This document shows, one piece after another, positions 7,604 to 16,581 of a DNA stretch of 64,000 bases. The DNA is from JBBQVS01 sp964657325 (lineage in GTDB: Bacteria > Chloroflexota > Ktedonobacteria > Ktedonobacterales > Ktedonobacteraceae): NCBI GenBank assembly GCA_964657325.1, contig CAZZVE010000011.1, positions 1 to 64,000 on the forward strand, read 5' to 3'. The position numbers and the translations under genes were made by a program. Numbering within the stretch: position 1 is the first letter of the stretch; the number at the start of each line of letters is the position of its first letter. The notes beneath the pieces are model-generated. The model was not told the origin of the DNA. It saw only the letters and a list, made by a program, of their open reading frames with translations, and searched no databases.

Positions 7604-10600
7604 ATGCGGGTAGAGGATTTGGACAACCAGCATCAACGAGACATAAACCAGTGTCTCCATTGTAATAATCCCTGCGATGCAACGGCTTTATTTTGTGATG
7701 CATGTCAATCACAACTCTATAAATATGAGAAAGCAGCACAGGGTACTACAGCACATAAAGACATAGCAACTATCACTACTGCACCACGTCCAATAGTGAT
7801 GGCACCGCAGAACGGGTATGACGAGCGAATACAGGGTGGTGAGAGTACTGTTCCTCTACCACATATAAATGTAGAGCCATCCTATATACCAAATAGTCCA
7901 CAAACGCCGCCTCCATCAGTTCATGGGGTATACGTCAACATCGTGGATAATGCCATTCACCGACTAAACGATGCCGCACGCCGCATTGCTGCTGTCGATC
8001 AGCATGAGAAGCGTCAGCCTCGCGCTTCGCGTCTCTCACCGCTTCGTGATATTTCCGCCGATATTCAACGACAAAGCACTCCATTGCCAAAGACCGTGAG
8101 TGATGCAACTCATACCCCTCAAAGAAGCTTCGAGGCAAGTGCCAGTAATATGCCGGATTTGTGGCCCTGGTTGCCTGATACTGATGATATCGATAACAAC
8201 AATACCTGGGAAAACTACACTGATCCGCTCCTGTCACGCCGCTTCCCCGATGGCAATGAGGCCGCACGTATTGATGCCGAAGACGAACGCAGAGCTAGGG
8301 CAGAAGGACTTATTACAACACCATTCCTACGTCGTTCTACACGTACAGTACGCTTACGCATGGCATTTGTCAGTTTGGCAATTCTCGCAGTGTTGGCCTT
8401 GACAATTGATACTGCTCTTGTGTCCGTAGCATTCTTGCACCCCCACCGTACGACACCCGTTCCTGTAAGTGGGCCACCGACCTTAACAGTCACTTCAGAG
8501 GTATCAAAAGATAATCAGACAATTTTTGGGCACCGTGTGTTCTTTCATTTGATGCATTTCAATCCATCGACTACCGTCATTATTACTCATGATGTAGAAG
8601 TGCCTGTGATACTCAGTACTGGTCTTCCTAATGTACAGGTTGGGAAAGACGGAACAGCTCTAGCCTCAACCATTATCACTATTGATGCCTGGGGACCCGG
8701 CTTTCACACAGTAGACGCTGAGGATATACAATCACATTATACAGCAAATGCAACATTACAAATTGTTGGCTCAGGGCCGACAAAGCCTTCGCACTTAATT
8801 ATTAAAGATGCCTCCCTGGATATGGGGACAGGCTATCAAGGCTCAAATACCATTCAGCCTTTTACACTTTCAAATGATGCGAACGCAAGTGGAGCGATCA
8901 CATGGGCTGCTAGTAGTAATAAACCTTGGCTTGTGCTCACCCCTGGTCAGGGTACGTTTAGCAATACGCAAACAATATCAATTGGTGTTGAACGTGGGAT
9001 GTTGGCCCCCGGTGCATATGTCGGTAAAATTTCGTTCTCATCGAATGTTGGTGCCCCAATCACTGTGCAGGTGGAAATGACGGTTACAGCATTGCCTGCT
9101 AACGCGGGTGCTGTTCTCATGATCGCGCCTGCTGTTCTTTCATTCACATCACAAGATGGTACTTCTACAGCCAATAACAAACAAGTGCTTGTCGTGAGTA
9201 ATCCTGGGCATCAAACACTTTCATGGTCCCTCACAAATAACGGGTCTGCAATGGTAACAAACCAAACTCCATCACCAGGTACACCCGGCATATCTACAAA
9301 CTGGCTCACTACGAATGTCACATCCGGTATCATCGAGCCTGGTGAGACAGAGAATGTCATTGTCACTATAAATAGCCAGAATATGCTCCCAGGAGCTTAC
9401 ACAGATTCTTTAGCATTCTCGTCTCCCGACCCAAAGACGATAAACGGCTCACAAAGTGTCAGTATCTCACTGACCGTACAACAGCATTGTAGCCTGAACT
9501 TAAGTACGGGCGGTATGACGTTTACTGCGATTGCAAATAGCAGTAATACGAGCAATCAATCTCTAAATGTGAGTGCATCAGCAAGTTGTGCTTCTGCTGT
9601 TAGCTGGAACGCAACTACATCTGTCGGTTGGCTCACGATTACCCCTGCTAGTGGGTCCGCGAAAACAGGTAGTAGTTCAGTGATTACAGTAGGAGTCAAC
9701 ACAGCCAACATGACACCAGGACCGTATACTGGCATGATTACGATTGTATCAGCGCAAGGTGGTAATACTCAAACAGTGATGGTTGGACTTACCGTACAAA
9801 AACCACCTCCACCAAGGGCACCAGTTTTAGCTGCTGCTCCACTTACGTTAGGCTTTAGCACAGTACAAGGCCAGCCTGTCTCGTCTGGACAAACTATACT
9901 GATTACAAATTCAGGTCAAAGCGTCCTACAATGGAACACAAGTGTCAGTCTACTAGCGACATCGTGGCTAGGTGTGTCTCCAACAGGTGGAAGAATTAAT
10001 CCAGGTCAAACAGCGACATTGACGGTCCTCGCCGCTGCAAACGCGCTGACTCCCGGTACCTATAATGGTCAGATTGTCTTAAATGGCTCTGATACAACAG
10101 GTCAAACAGCTTCTGGTAGTCCGCAGACTGTAGCAGTTCAATTGCAGGTGAATCCACCATGTGCGCTTGTACAGCCATCGTCTAGTGCACTCGCGTTTAC
10201 CTCGATACAGGGTGGCGGCGATCCATCCCCTCAAGCTGTAACACTTTCTGCTTCGGGCAACTGCGCATGGCCGTTAGGATGGAAAGCGAGTATATCCCCT
10301 GCGGCACCGTGGCTGCATCTTTCGTCGGCTACTGGCTCATTTGGACAGGGAGGTCTCTCTAATACGCTAGGGATTAGTCCGACAATCGCAAACCTCGCGC
10401 CAGGGACTTATACAGCGCAGGTGTCAATTAGTGCGTCTGACACATCAGGAGTAATCGCTCAGGGCAGTCCACAGGTCTTCTCAATCACATTAGTCGTGCA
10501 ACCTCCATGTCAAATGACTCCTGTCCCATCAAATCTAGTATTCACTGTTGCTGATGGACAGATATCATATGCAAAAACTTTCCCTCTAGGCGAAACCGGA

Positions 10601-11134
10601 ATGTGCGCGCGGCCTGTCACCTGGAGCGCAACGGGTGACACGAACAGTACAAGCTGGCTTGTTGTATCACCAGCATCAGGGTCAGACGCCGGCAGCGGAG
10701 CCACGGTAAGTGTGAGCATCAATGCTACCTCACTACCTCCTGGTAACTACAAAACAAATGTGACGATCACAGCAAGCAACAACGCAACGATAGGGAACAG
10801 CACGCAAACCATCCCGGTAGCGGTTAGAGTGACGGGCTTCACGATCAGTGGTACGATCAATGTATGTGGCGAGAGCACCTGTACTACACCACCACCTGTA
10901 GCTCTTCCTGCTGCTGCTATTGTTCTCACAAATGCAGCCGGAACTCAGGTTGCGACAGCGACCGCTGACGCAAATGGCAACTATATTATTAGAAACGTTG
11001 GTCTGGGTACATACACGCTGTCAGCTAGTGGCACGACCAGTAGTGGCACAACAAGTACTCACTACACTGGTAATGCTCAGGTCGTGGTGACAGGGAATAT
11101 GCCCGGTACCAATCTATCTCTTCAACAAGGATAA
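7604..11134 (+). CDS. Zinc-ribbon, single-pass membrane protein with many BACON/ASH-like repeats
   Basis: 1176 residues. A cytoplasmic zinc ribbon C17-x2-C20...C31-x2-C34 is followed by a long disordered Pro/Gln/Ser region, one membrane helix at about 252-277 and an exported part of about 900 residues. The exported part holds successive beta-sandwich repeats with the pattern N-x-G-x2-x-L-x-W ... SWL-x-V-x-P-x-x-G ... L-x-PG-x-Y-x-G-x-I, typical of BACON/ASH-like domains (at least six copies from about 385 to 1080). The C-terminal about 85 residues (GTINVCGEST..., NAAGTQVATATADANGNYII) look like a carboxypeptidase-regulatory-like fold. SD GAGGG lies 7 bases before ATG. No enzyme motif is visible; a structural, adhesive or envelope-sensing role is inferred. 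It shares its plan with the genes at 11525 and 14488. Confidence 0.75.
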   Translation: MRVEDLDNQHQRDINQCLHCNNPCDATALFCDACQSQLYKYEKAAQGTTAHKDIATITTAPRPIVMAPQNGYDERIQGGESTVPLPHINVEPSYIPNSPQTPPPSVHGVYVNIVDNAIHRLNDAARRIAAVDQHEKRQPRASRLSPLRDISADIQRQSTPLPKTVSDATHTPQRSFEASASNMPDLWPWLPDTDDIDNNNTWENYTDPLLSRRFPDGNEAARIDAEDERRARAEGLITTPFLRRSTRTVRLRMAFVSLAILAVLALTIDTALVSVAFLHPHRTTPVPVSGPPTLTVTSEVSKDNQTIFGHRVFFHLMHFNPSTTVIITHDVEVPVILSTGLPNVQVGKDGTALASTIITIDAWGPGFHTVDAEDIQSHYTANATLQIVGSGPTKPSHLIIKDASLDMGTGYQGSNTIQPFTLSNDANASGAITWAASSNKPWLVLTPGQGTFSNTQTISIGVERGMLAPGAYVGKISFSSNVGAPITVQVEMTVTALPANAGAVLMIAPAVLSFTSQDGTSTANNKQVLVVSNPGHQTLSWSLTNNGSAMVTNQTPSPGTPGISTNWLTTNVTSGIIEPGETENVIVTINSQNMLPGAYTDSLAFSSPDPKTINGSQSVSISLTVQQHCSLNLSTGGMTFTAIANSSNTSNQSLNVSASASCASAVSWNATTSVGWLTITPASGSAKTGSSSVITVGVNTANMTPGPYTGMITIVSAQGGNTQTVMVGLTVQKPPPPRAPVLAAAPLTLGFSTVQGQPVSSGQTILITNSGQSVLQWNTSVSLLATSWLGVSPTGGRINPGQTATLTVLAAANALTPGTYNGQIVLNGSDTTGQTASGSPQTVAVQLQVNPPCALVQPSSSALAFTSIQGGGDPSPQAVTLSASGNCAWPLGWKASISPAAPWLHLSSATGSFGQGGLSNTLGISPTIANLAPGTYTAQVSISASDTSGVIAQGSPQVFSITLVVQPPCQMTPVPSNLVFTVADGQISYAKTFPLGETGMCARPVTWSATGDTNSTSWLVVSPASGSDAGSGATVSVSINATSLPPGNYKTNVTITASNNATIGNSTQTIPVAVRVTGFTISGTINVCGESTCTTPPPVALPAAAIVLTNAAGTQVATATADANGNYIIRNVGLGTYTLSASGTTSSGTTSTHYTGNAQVVVTGNMPGTNLSLQQG

Positions 11135-11157
11135 GAAAGAGAACAGAAAAGTTTGCA

Positions 11158-11243
11158 TGACAGGGGCAAGCCCTATCACTACTATACACGATTTCCGTCG
11201 CGTAGCGACAGGCAGTATAGTAGTGACAGGGCTTGCCCCCATC
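11158..11243. repeat. Family A palindromic element
   Basis: TGACAGGGGCAAGCCCTATC and ACTACTATAC on the left are mirrored by TATAGTAGTGACAGGGCTTG on the right. The loop contains the small palindrome GTCGCGTAGCGAC. It starts 23 bases after a stop codon. Same family as 20599, 37951 and 39394. The rest of the gap up to 11525 holds a possible extended -10 (TGATACAAT near 11313) and the hairpin described separately. Confidence 0.92.
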
Positions 11244-11464
11244 ATGCTCTCACTTGAGTTTAAGCAACCCTGAGATATCCCTTCTATCCTCTTTCCCATT
11301 CTGTATAGCTGTGATACAATAGCCTTGCTCTATGGTTATGCATATTTAGATGCAACTATACACCATGACACATATTTGACAAATATTCTTTCTTTACGTT
11401 TATCAGAGTAAGACAACACGCATTCATACCTACTATATAGCACTACTACAAAAACACAGCGGTC

Positions 11465-11512
11465 AAGGAGGATGAGGAGGCACGCCAGCCACCCCTGGCA
11501 GATGCTAGCCTC
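11465..11512 (+). promoter_or_regulatory. Displaced Shine-Dalgarno followed by a hairpin
   Basis: AAGGAGG at 11465-11471 lies about 53 bases before the ATG at 11525. Between them GAGGC (from 11475) pairs with GCCTC (to 11512), and an inner GCCAG...CTGGC stem is possible. There is no good SD closer to the ATG, and the frame is closed by TGA at 11516, so no earlier in-frame start exists. The hairpin could bring the SD nearer to the start. Inferred. Confidence 0.35.
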
Positions 11513-11524
11513 GAATGATGTTTT

Positions 11525-14029
11525 ATGGAGACGAAACGCTGCGCCCAATGCCACAAGCTATTACGCGCCGAGACACAAACATGTAGTCGGTGTGGCTATA
11601 CTTTTTCAGAAAAGAAACGCAAGATTATAACGAGAGACCTGACACGTCCGTCATTACCGCCCGCGTCACCACATCGCGCTGGACATTACTCTGGTTTACA
11701 TCCTGAAGATCAGCCATACCAGTCAAGCATGATCGCTGTACAACATCCACCTGCACAAAAGGCAGAAGAGATTGCGCCGTTGCCCGAACCTGTACAAGAG
11801 AGGCTAGAACATCCTACCTTACCTCCTCTTGGCGATGATGCTCCAACACAAATGAGCATACGTTATGAAAAACCTCAGTCAGAGGTCCGCATTCCCAGTG
11901 TACCGTACAACGAGCAGGTAGAAATTCCTCCTGTTCGACGCGAAAGACCATTACTGGACACCGATGGTGTACTTCCTGCTCTTTATCAGCCACGACAACC
12001 TAAGAAAATAGGAAACGCAAAGCGCACCATTTCTCTCTTATTAACGCTCTCGTGCATCTTCTTTTTATCAGCAAGTGGTATTCTTGTCTACGTTTTAATG
12101 GCAAGTAAGTCTTCTACACCGTCATCTACCTTAAAACTCAGTGTCTTCCCTACTACAGTACGTGCTAGCGATACGTTTACGCTCAGTGGTAGCGGCTTTA
12201 CACCATCGACGCAAGTAAAATTTACGTATGGGAGCCAGCAACCGATCAATGATAGCAAGGGACATCAACTTACGGCAACCGTTGATCGCCATAATGCGTT
12301 CTCAGTCGAAGTTATAACACCTTCGAGTTGGGCAGCAGGAACATATACCATCTATGCAACTGATGAGGCACAGCAAGCAAGTAGCAAGACAGCTATCACC
12401 GTAGAGCCAGCATCAGAAGAAGCACCACAATTACAGCTAACGACGACACATATTGATCTTGGTACAAATTCGGCGGGCACCACATCTAGTAAACAAATTA
12501 CACTGAAAAATGTAGGTGGAAACAAGCTCACGTGGCAGCAAAAGAGCGATGCGACGTGGCTCACAGCTGCTCCCACTGACGGCAGTAGCTACACGTTTGC
12601 AGGTAGTGCCTCTGTTACCATCACAGCGAACCGTAGCCATCTCACTCCAAAAACACGGTACACAGGGGACATCATTTTCTCGCAAAAAGGTGGCAGTCAC
12701 GCAAGTAAACTTACTGTTACGATGAACGTTGATGCAACACCCGCCGCACTTAACGTATCGCCTTTGTCATTAACATTTGCCGCTACAAGTGCGCAAAGCG
12801 TACCTACACAATCCGTTACATTACAAAATAGTGGCGGCAAGTCGCTGAACTGGCAGGCGTCGGCAGCCACAAACGACGGTACAAATTGGTTATACATTGA
12901 GGGTGACTCAAGTGGACATATTGATCCTACACACAGCCAACCACTACTTGTTGGAGTGCAAGCACAAACGCTCACTCCTGGCTCTTATCAAGGGACGGTT
13001 GTGTTAACAGGGGGTGCGAGTGCTACAATAAATGTATCGCTCACTGTGATTGCGGCTGGCAATATTCTTGTCACGCCTACTACACTCAATTTTACTGGCC
13101 TCACACAACAAGGGGTTGCCAGCCAGACACTTACACTACAAAATACTGGTGGGCAATCACAAACGTGGAGTACGAGTACAACTCTCGACCAGGGTAATTG
13201 GCTTAGCATAACACCACAAAGTGGCTCGGTAGATGCAGGAGGCCAAGTGCAAATACCAGTCAACATCAATACAGCAGGACTAAAAGCCAATAGCTATCAA
13301 GGAACAATCAACTTTACTATCGGTAGCTATCTTACCACTGTACCTGTCACGCTGACACTGACAACTCCTCCTGCGGCGGTAATCACAGTGCAAAGTACAT
13401 CGCTCACCTTTCAAACAACATCACACAATAATCCAGTTGGGCAACCATTAGCAATTACTAATACAGGCAATGCAGTACTGAATTGGACTGCAACCGAAAG
13501 CGGAAATGGTGCAACCTTCGCGCCGCTTTCCGTTACCAGTGGTAGCTTGTTACCACAAAGTTCTCGTACTATAGAGGTAAACCCTAGCGTCGCGGCCTTA
13601 CCGCCAGGAACCCTGAAAACGACGATCACGATAGCTGATAGCGATGCAGGCACTACAGTGGTAAGCCAACAGGTGCAAGTGATGGTGAACATTCAGGGTC
13701 AAGCTGAGATTACGATATCGCCTCCAAATCTCAATCTGGATACAAGTAGTGCAGGCTCAAATACGCAAACAGTAACAATCAAAAATACTGGTACTGCTCC
13801 ATTGCACTGGAGTGCGAGTATTCAAATGGATACTCCTGTCGGAGGAACATGGCTTTCGGTTGATACTACGAGCGGAACACTTGTACCTGAGACAAGTAAA
13901 AATATTGTCGTAAGTTGTGATAGTACAGGTTTAACAAAAGGTGTTGCTTATCAAGGGACGATTGTGATTAGTGATAGTACAGACACAACTGTGTCGCCAC
14001 AAACAGTGTATCTCACTTTCTCCGCATAG
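11525..14029 (+). CDS. Zinc-ribbon, single-pass membrane protein with BACON/ASH-like repeats (paralogue)
   Basis: 834 residues. N-terminal zinc ribbon C6-x2-C9...C20-x2-C23, then a Pro-rich cytoplasmic linker and a membrane helix at about 169-192. The exported part begins with an Ig/TIG-like domain (about 202-300; SVFPTTVRASDTFTLSGSGF) and continues with about five BACON/ASH-like repeats to the C-terminus (motifs KNVGGNKLTW, QNSGGKSLNW, QNTGGQSQTW, KNTGTAPLHW). The order of parts matches the gene at 7604, though the linkers do not resemble each other. No signal peptide; the membrane helix is a type II-like anchor. No catalytic motif seen. The start ATG has no close Shine-Dalgarno. Function unknown; envelope or surface role inferred. 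Confidence 0.75.
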   Translation: METKRCAQCHKLLRAETQTCSRCGYTFSEKKRKIITRDLTRPSLPPASPHRAGHYSGLHPEDQPYQSSMIAVQHPPAQKAEEIAPLPEPVQERLEHPTLPPLGDDAPTQMSIRYEKPQSEVRIPSVPYNEQVEIPPVRRERPLLDTDGVLPALYQPRQPKKIGNAKRTISLLLTLSCIFFLSASGILVYVLMASKSSTPSSTLKLSVFPTTVRASDTFTLSGSGFTPSTQVKFTYGSQQPINDSKGHQLTATVDRHNAFSVEVITPSSWAAGTYTIYATDEAQQASSKTAITVEPASEEAPQLQLTTTHIDLGTNSAGTTSSKQITLKNVGGNKLTWQQKSDATWLTAAPTDGSSYTFAGSASVTITANRSHLTPKTRYTGDIIFSQKGGSHASKLTVTMNVDATPAALNVSPLSLTFAATSAQSVPTQSVTLQNSGGKSLNWQASAATNDGTNWLYIEGDSSGHIDPTHSQPLLVGVQAQTLTPGSYQGTVVLTGGASATINVSLTVIAAGNILVTPTTLNFTGLTQQGVASQTLTLQNTGGQSQTWSTSTTLDQGNWLSITPQSGSVDAGGQVQIPVNINTAGLKANSYQGTINFTIGSYLTTVPVTLTLTTPPAAVITVQSTSLTFQTTSHNNPVGQPLAITNTGNAVLNWTATESGNGATFAPLSVTSGSLLPQSSRTIEVNPSVAALPPGTLKTTITIADSDAGTTVVSQQVQVMVNIQGQAEITISPPNLNLDTSSAGSNTQTVTIKNTGTAPLHWSASIQMDTPVGGTWLSVDTTSGTLVPETSKNIVVSCDSTGLTKGVAYQGTIVISDSTDTTVSPQTVYLTFSA

Positions 14030-14042
14030 CCCAGCCTGTTTA

Positions 14043-14071
14043 TTGACGCTCTAAGGCTTCTGTGCTATATT
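14043..14071 (+). promoter_or_regulatory. Probable sigma-70 promoter of the ferredoxin-like gene
   Basis: TTGACG (14043-14048), 17 bases, TATATT (14066-14071). It gives a leader of about 45 bases to the GTG start at 14124, whose SD GGAGG is at 14111-14115. Confidence 0.6.
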
Positions 14072-14123
14072 CTGACAAGCGATAAAGGTTATTATATGAA
14101 ATCATTTTATGGAGGAGCATGTC

Positions 14124-14429
14124 GTGCCAAAAATAACGTTTGTGCGTGAGAATAAACAAGTACAAGTGCCAGAGGGCGATAGTGTACGCTATCCCGGTTT
14201 AGAGAACGATGTGTCTGTCTACTGTGGTTGGAAGAAACTTGCCAACTGTCATGGAAATGGATTGTGTGGTTTTGATCGAGTGGCTGTTTCGCCTTCGGTG
14301 AACACAAACCCGCTCTCGTTCTCAGAAAAGTTCTGGTTGCGCGGCGATCTCAAGAAAAACCCGAACATGCGCCTCGCCTGTCAGGTACAAGTACTCGGCG
14401 ACATCACTGTCGATACTCAATGCAAATAA
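14124..14429 (+). CDS. Small protein resembling a 2Fe-2S (Fer2) domain, atypical cysteines
   Basis: From the GTG start (SD GGAGG 8 bases upstream) the protein has 101 residues and begins MPKITFVRENKQVQVPEGDS, a beta-grasp-like opening as in plant-type ferredoxins. Cysteines are C34, C42, C48, C86 and C100. The region CGWKKLANCHGNGLCGFD resembles the ferredoxin loop C-x4-C-G-x-C, but the expected third loop cysteine is an aspartate (D51) and the first spacing is x5. LACQV (C86) matches the usual fourth ligand. C34 may replace the lost ligand, or the cluster may be absent. It has its own promoter and ends at a strong bidirectional terminator. An electron-transfer or sensing role is possible but not shown. 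Confidence 0.55.
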   Translation: MPKITFVRENKQVQVPEGDSVRYPGLENDVSVYCGWKKLANCHGNGLCGFDRVAVSPSVNTNPLSFSEKFWLRGDLKKNPNMRLACQVQVLGDITVDTQCK

Positions 14430-14435
14430 GAAAAC

Positions 14436-14482
14436 ATACAAAATATGCGCTGTGTCCAGAGGACACAGCGCATATTTTGTAT
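14436..14482. terminator. Bidirectional terminator
   Basis: Perfect 22-base arms (ATACAAAATATGCGCTGTGT..., 14436-14457 and 14461-14482) with a 3-base loop between two convergent genes. The A/T-rich stem base gives a U-tract on both strands. Confidence 0.92.
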
Positions 14483-14487
14483 ACTCC

Positions 14488-15489
14488 TTAATTCCTTACG
14501 ACGAAGTAGAGCGTTTGTGCCAGTTGATCGTTCCAGTAAAGTTCAACCTTGCCCTCAGCTTGTGATGCATAGCTCATTGCAGCCATACCCGTGACAGGCT
14601 GATTGGCCGCAAGGGCTTTTCCAGCTATTGTGCTATAAGGCAACTGCATATTATTCATATACCACTTGATGGTAACAGTTCCTGCATGTAGCGGATGCAC
14701 ACTATAGGTAAGATAAAATATTTCGTTTGGTTTGAATATCTTATCCGTCTGTGCCGCAATCGTCGTATTTTTGACCAGATGTGATGTTGTCGTTGCGGAT
14801 GTAATAACGCTATATGCTGCTGCACTTCCTATTACAACTCCATTTGGCGGGTCAGGCAATGAAGCAGCAGTTGAACGAATACTTGGTGGTGCAGAATTAT
14901 TGCCTGTCAAGATACGACTCACCATGTCGAGTTTGCCACTCGCTTTAGCATAATATCCTGCTCCACCACACAACATGAGCGAAACGATGAGAACACTCAG
15001 AAAACCACTGATAATACGGTAGCGAGGAATGATAGGGCGCGGCTTCGTATACATTGGAGGGACATACACAACTCCTTCTTCATGAGTAGGAGGTGTGATA
15101 ACGATATCTTGAGCAGTAGGGGCTGACATGACTTGCATTGCGTTTGGCTGTGGCACCGATTGTAGTCCCATACCCCCTTGATAGGGAACAGGCAAAAACG
15201 AATTTTCTTGCTGTTGTAGCTGTGACCATTGTTGTTGTGGCTGGGCCTGCTGTGGAGCTTGTGACCATTGCTGAGGTTGAGATTGTTGAGGGGACTGGGA
15301 CCATTGTCCCCAGGCGCTAGGAGTTGCGGTGCTACTCTGTTGTTGACTTGAAAGCAATCCTCCTCCATGGGATACGAGCATTTCCCAGTTAGCAGTTTGA
15401 GACGCAGCTTGTAGCGAAGAAGGTGCCCCACAATTGGTACAGGGAGCAGTGTTTTCCGCACGCACCATTTTACAATAAGCACAAATCAT
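14488..15489 (-). CDS. Zinc-ribbon, Gln-rich, single-pass membrane protein
   Basis: 333 residues. N-terminal zinc ribbon C3-x2-C6...C17-x2-C20, then a Gln/Ser-rich stretch (about 48-96, with repeated QWSQxPQQ units), a proline-rich part and a membrane helix at about 158-180. The exported C-terminal about 150 residues (VIGSAAAYSVITSATTTSHL, KIFKPNEIFYLTYSVHPLHA) form a likely small beta domain and end in VVRN. It has the same ribbon-linker-helix-exported layout as the two genes to its left but no BACON-type repeats. Similar zinc-ribbon membrane proteins are common in Ktedonobacteria and other Chloroflexota as far as I recall. Function unknown. Confidence 0.65.
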   Translation of the reverse strand: MICAYCKMVRAENTAPCTNCGAPSSLQAASQTANWEMLVSHGGGLLSSQQQSSTATPSAWGQWSQSPQQSQPQQWSQAPQQAQPQQQWSQLQQQENSFLPVPYQGGMGLQSVPQPNAMQVMSAPTAQDIVITPPTHEEGVVYVPPMYTKPRPIIPRYRIISGFLSVLIVSLMLCGGAGYYAKASGKLDMVSRILTGNNSAPPSIRSTAASLPDPPNGVVIGSAAAYSVITSATTTSHLVKNTTIAAQTDKIFKPNEIFYLTYSVHPLHAGTVTIKWYMNNMQLPYSTIAGKALAANQPVTGMAAMSYASQAEGKVELYWNDQLAQTLYFVVRN

Positions 15490-15671
15490 ATTTTTTCGGC
15501 CCTCATTTAAGCTATCCTGCTACTCATGCCCTTCAATGTATATTTCATACATCCTTACACTAGCATCGACTACGCGGGGAATCAAGAAACCAGCCTTTGT
15601 ATAGTGCAAAAGGGCTATATCTTTCTTATTTTCACTCGTATAAACAAACGTACATCAACACGTTTCTTTAC

Positions 15672-15780
15672 GTAGGGACTCCGTTTACTGCGTCCCTACT
15701 AGACCGTCAAAGTCAAAGGCAAGGGCACCCGCAAGGGGATGCCCTGGTTCGAGTGACACATTGAGTTTGACAGACTACTA
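15672..15780. repeat. Decayed family B and C elements
   Basis: GTAGGGACTCCGTTTACTGC and GTCCCTAC (15672-15699) are a shrunken family B unit. AGACCGTCAAAG, GGGCACCCGCAAGGGGATGC and TTTGACAGACTACTA (to 15780) are a family C element lacking the central arms seen at 27029. Nothing else recognisable lies in the gene-free stretch 15490-15874. Confidence 0.75.
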
Positions 15781-15874
15781 CGAACAACTTTGTGAACCGT
15801 TATGCATAACTTGTCACACGTAAAGGGACGTGCTACCATACACGTGTCAAGGCGTTCTTGCTAGTAGAGAAAGT

Positions 15875-16111
15875 ATGACGATGGCAGAGTCATCGGAACA
15901 ATGGTACAACCGACAGGCGGTAGAGCAACTCGCATTACATATTCCGTTTGAGCGTGATACCGCTACGAAATCGGAACAGATAGAGATGTTACGTGGGTTA
16001 GTGCTTCGTCATGGGCGAGCAATGGACCCACACGAGTTTGGCTTCGAGGCGCGCACAGAATTGATGCGTTTAGGCTTATGGAGTCGTATTGGACCTCAAC
16101 ATGAACAATAA
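15875..16111 (+). CDS. Small hypothetical protein
   Basis: 78 residues from ATG 15875 (GAGAAAG upstream as a weak SD). The frame is open from 15830, but the start at 15875 is the better one. It is charged, mostly helical in appearance (MTMAESSEQWYNRQAVEQLA; FEARTELMRLGLWSRIG), and has no cysteine or membrane segment. I do not recognise a family. Its end overlaps the start of the SDR fragment by 11 bases (ATGAACAATAA), as in a tight operon, so it may be the surviving partner of a broken operon. Confidence 0.5.
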   Translation: MTMAESSEQWYNRQAVEQLALHIPFERDTATKSEQIEMLRGLVLRHGRAMDPHEFGFEARTELMRLGLWSRIGPQHEQ

Positions 16112-16251
16112 CACCACAAAAACAATTGTGATTACTGGTTGCTCAAGTGGCTTTGGGCGGCTCACTGCTCTACAATTAGCACGCCAAGGCTGGCATGTCT
16201 TCGGGACTGTGCGTAAAGATGATGATAAAGAGCCTCTTCTCAACGAATTAA
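16101..16251 (+). pseudogene. Truncated short-chain dehydrogenase (SDR), N-terminal fragment
   Basis: ATG 16101 opens MNNNTTKTIVITGCSSGFG, the NAD(P)-binding Rossmann start with TGxxxGxG, followed by RLTALQLARQGWHVFGTVRK. The match ends after about 50 residues; a full SDR needs about 250, including the YxxxK site, none of which is present. From 16252 the DNA encodes a HicB-like protein in another frame, and the SDR frame stops at 16301. It is a remnant joined to, or cut by, the HicB gene. Confidence 0.75.
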
Positions 16252-16464
16252 ATGAATCAATTCCACTACTCAATGGTTATTCAATGGGACAGTCGAGATA
16301 ACATCTTCGTTGTAAAAGTTCCTGAACTTCCGGGATGCGTTACACATGGAGACACTTATGAGGAGGCTGTCAGACAAGGAGAAGATGCTATCGAAAGCTG
16401 GATTATGGCTGCAGTTGCGGATAATGAACCGTTGCCACAACCAAGAGATTACGTGGCAGTATAA
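16252..16464 (+). CDS. Orphan HicB-like antitoxin-fold protein
   Basis: 70 residues, with HYSMVIQWDSRDNIFVVKVP, ELPGCVTHGDTYEEAV and a C-terminal helix: the HicB/UPF0150 partial RNase H-like fold, without the DNA-binding tail found in classical HicB. No HicA toxin reading frame (double-stranded RNA-binding-like, catalytic His) is found on either side. It starts at the break point of the SDR fragment without a clear SD. A paralogue lies at 26700-26939. Likely a stand-alone HicB family protein, common in Chloroflexota and cyanobacteria; function unknown. Confidence 0.7.
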   Translation: MNQFHYSMVIQWDSRDNIFVVKVPELPGCVTHGDTYEEAVRQGEDAIESWIMAAVADNEPLPQPRDYVAV

Positions 16465-16526
16465 CGTCTGTAAGACTTACGCAATAGCACTTGTCATTTT
16501 CTGTATACTCTACCAAATGCATTGAG

Positions 16527-16570
16527 AATAGAACATCTCAAGCCGTGCGAAAAGCTTGAGATGTTCTATT
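16527..16570. terminator. Bidirectional terminator
   Basis: AATAGAACATCTCAAG (16527-16542) and its exact complement (16555-16570) around a 12-base loop, with an AT-rich tail ATTATTTTA, between convergent genes. Confidence 0.88.
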
Positions 16571-16581
16571 ATTTTACATCA

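Noticed and set aside
11440..11525. Possible cyclic-di-GMP or other known riboswitch before the second zinc-ribbon gene
   Set aside because: Pairing segments exist, but no conserved riboswitch core could be matched.
16465..16581. HicA partner for the HicB-like gene
   Set aside because: Only a terminator is present; no frame long enough.
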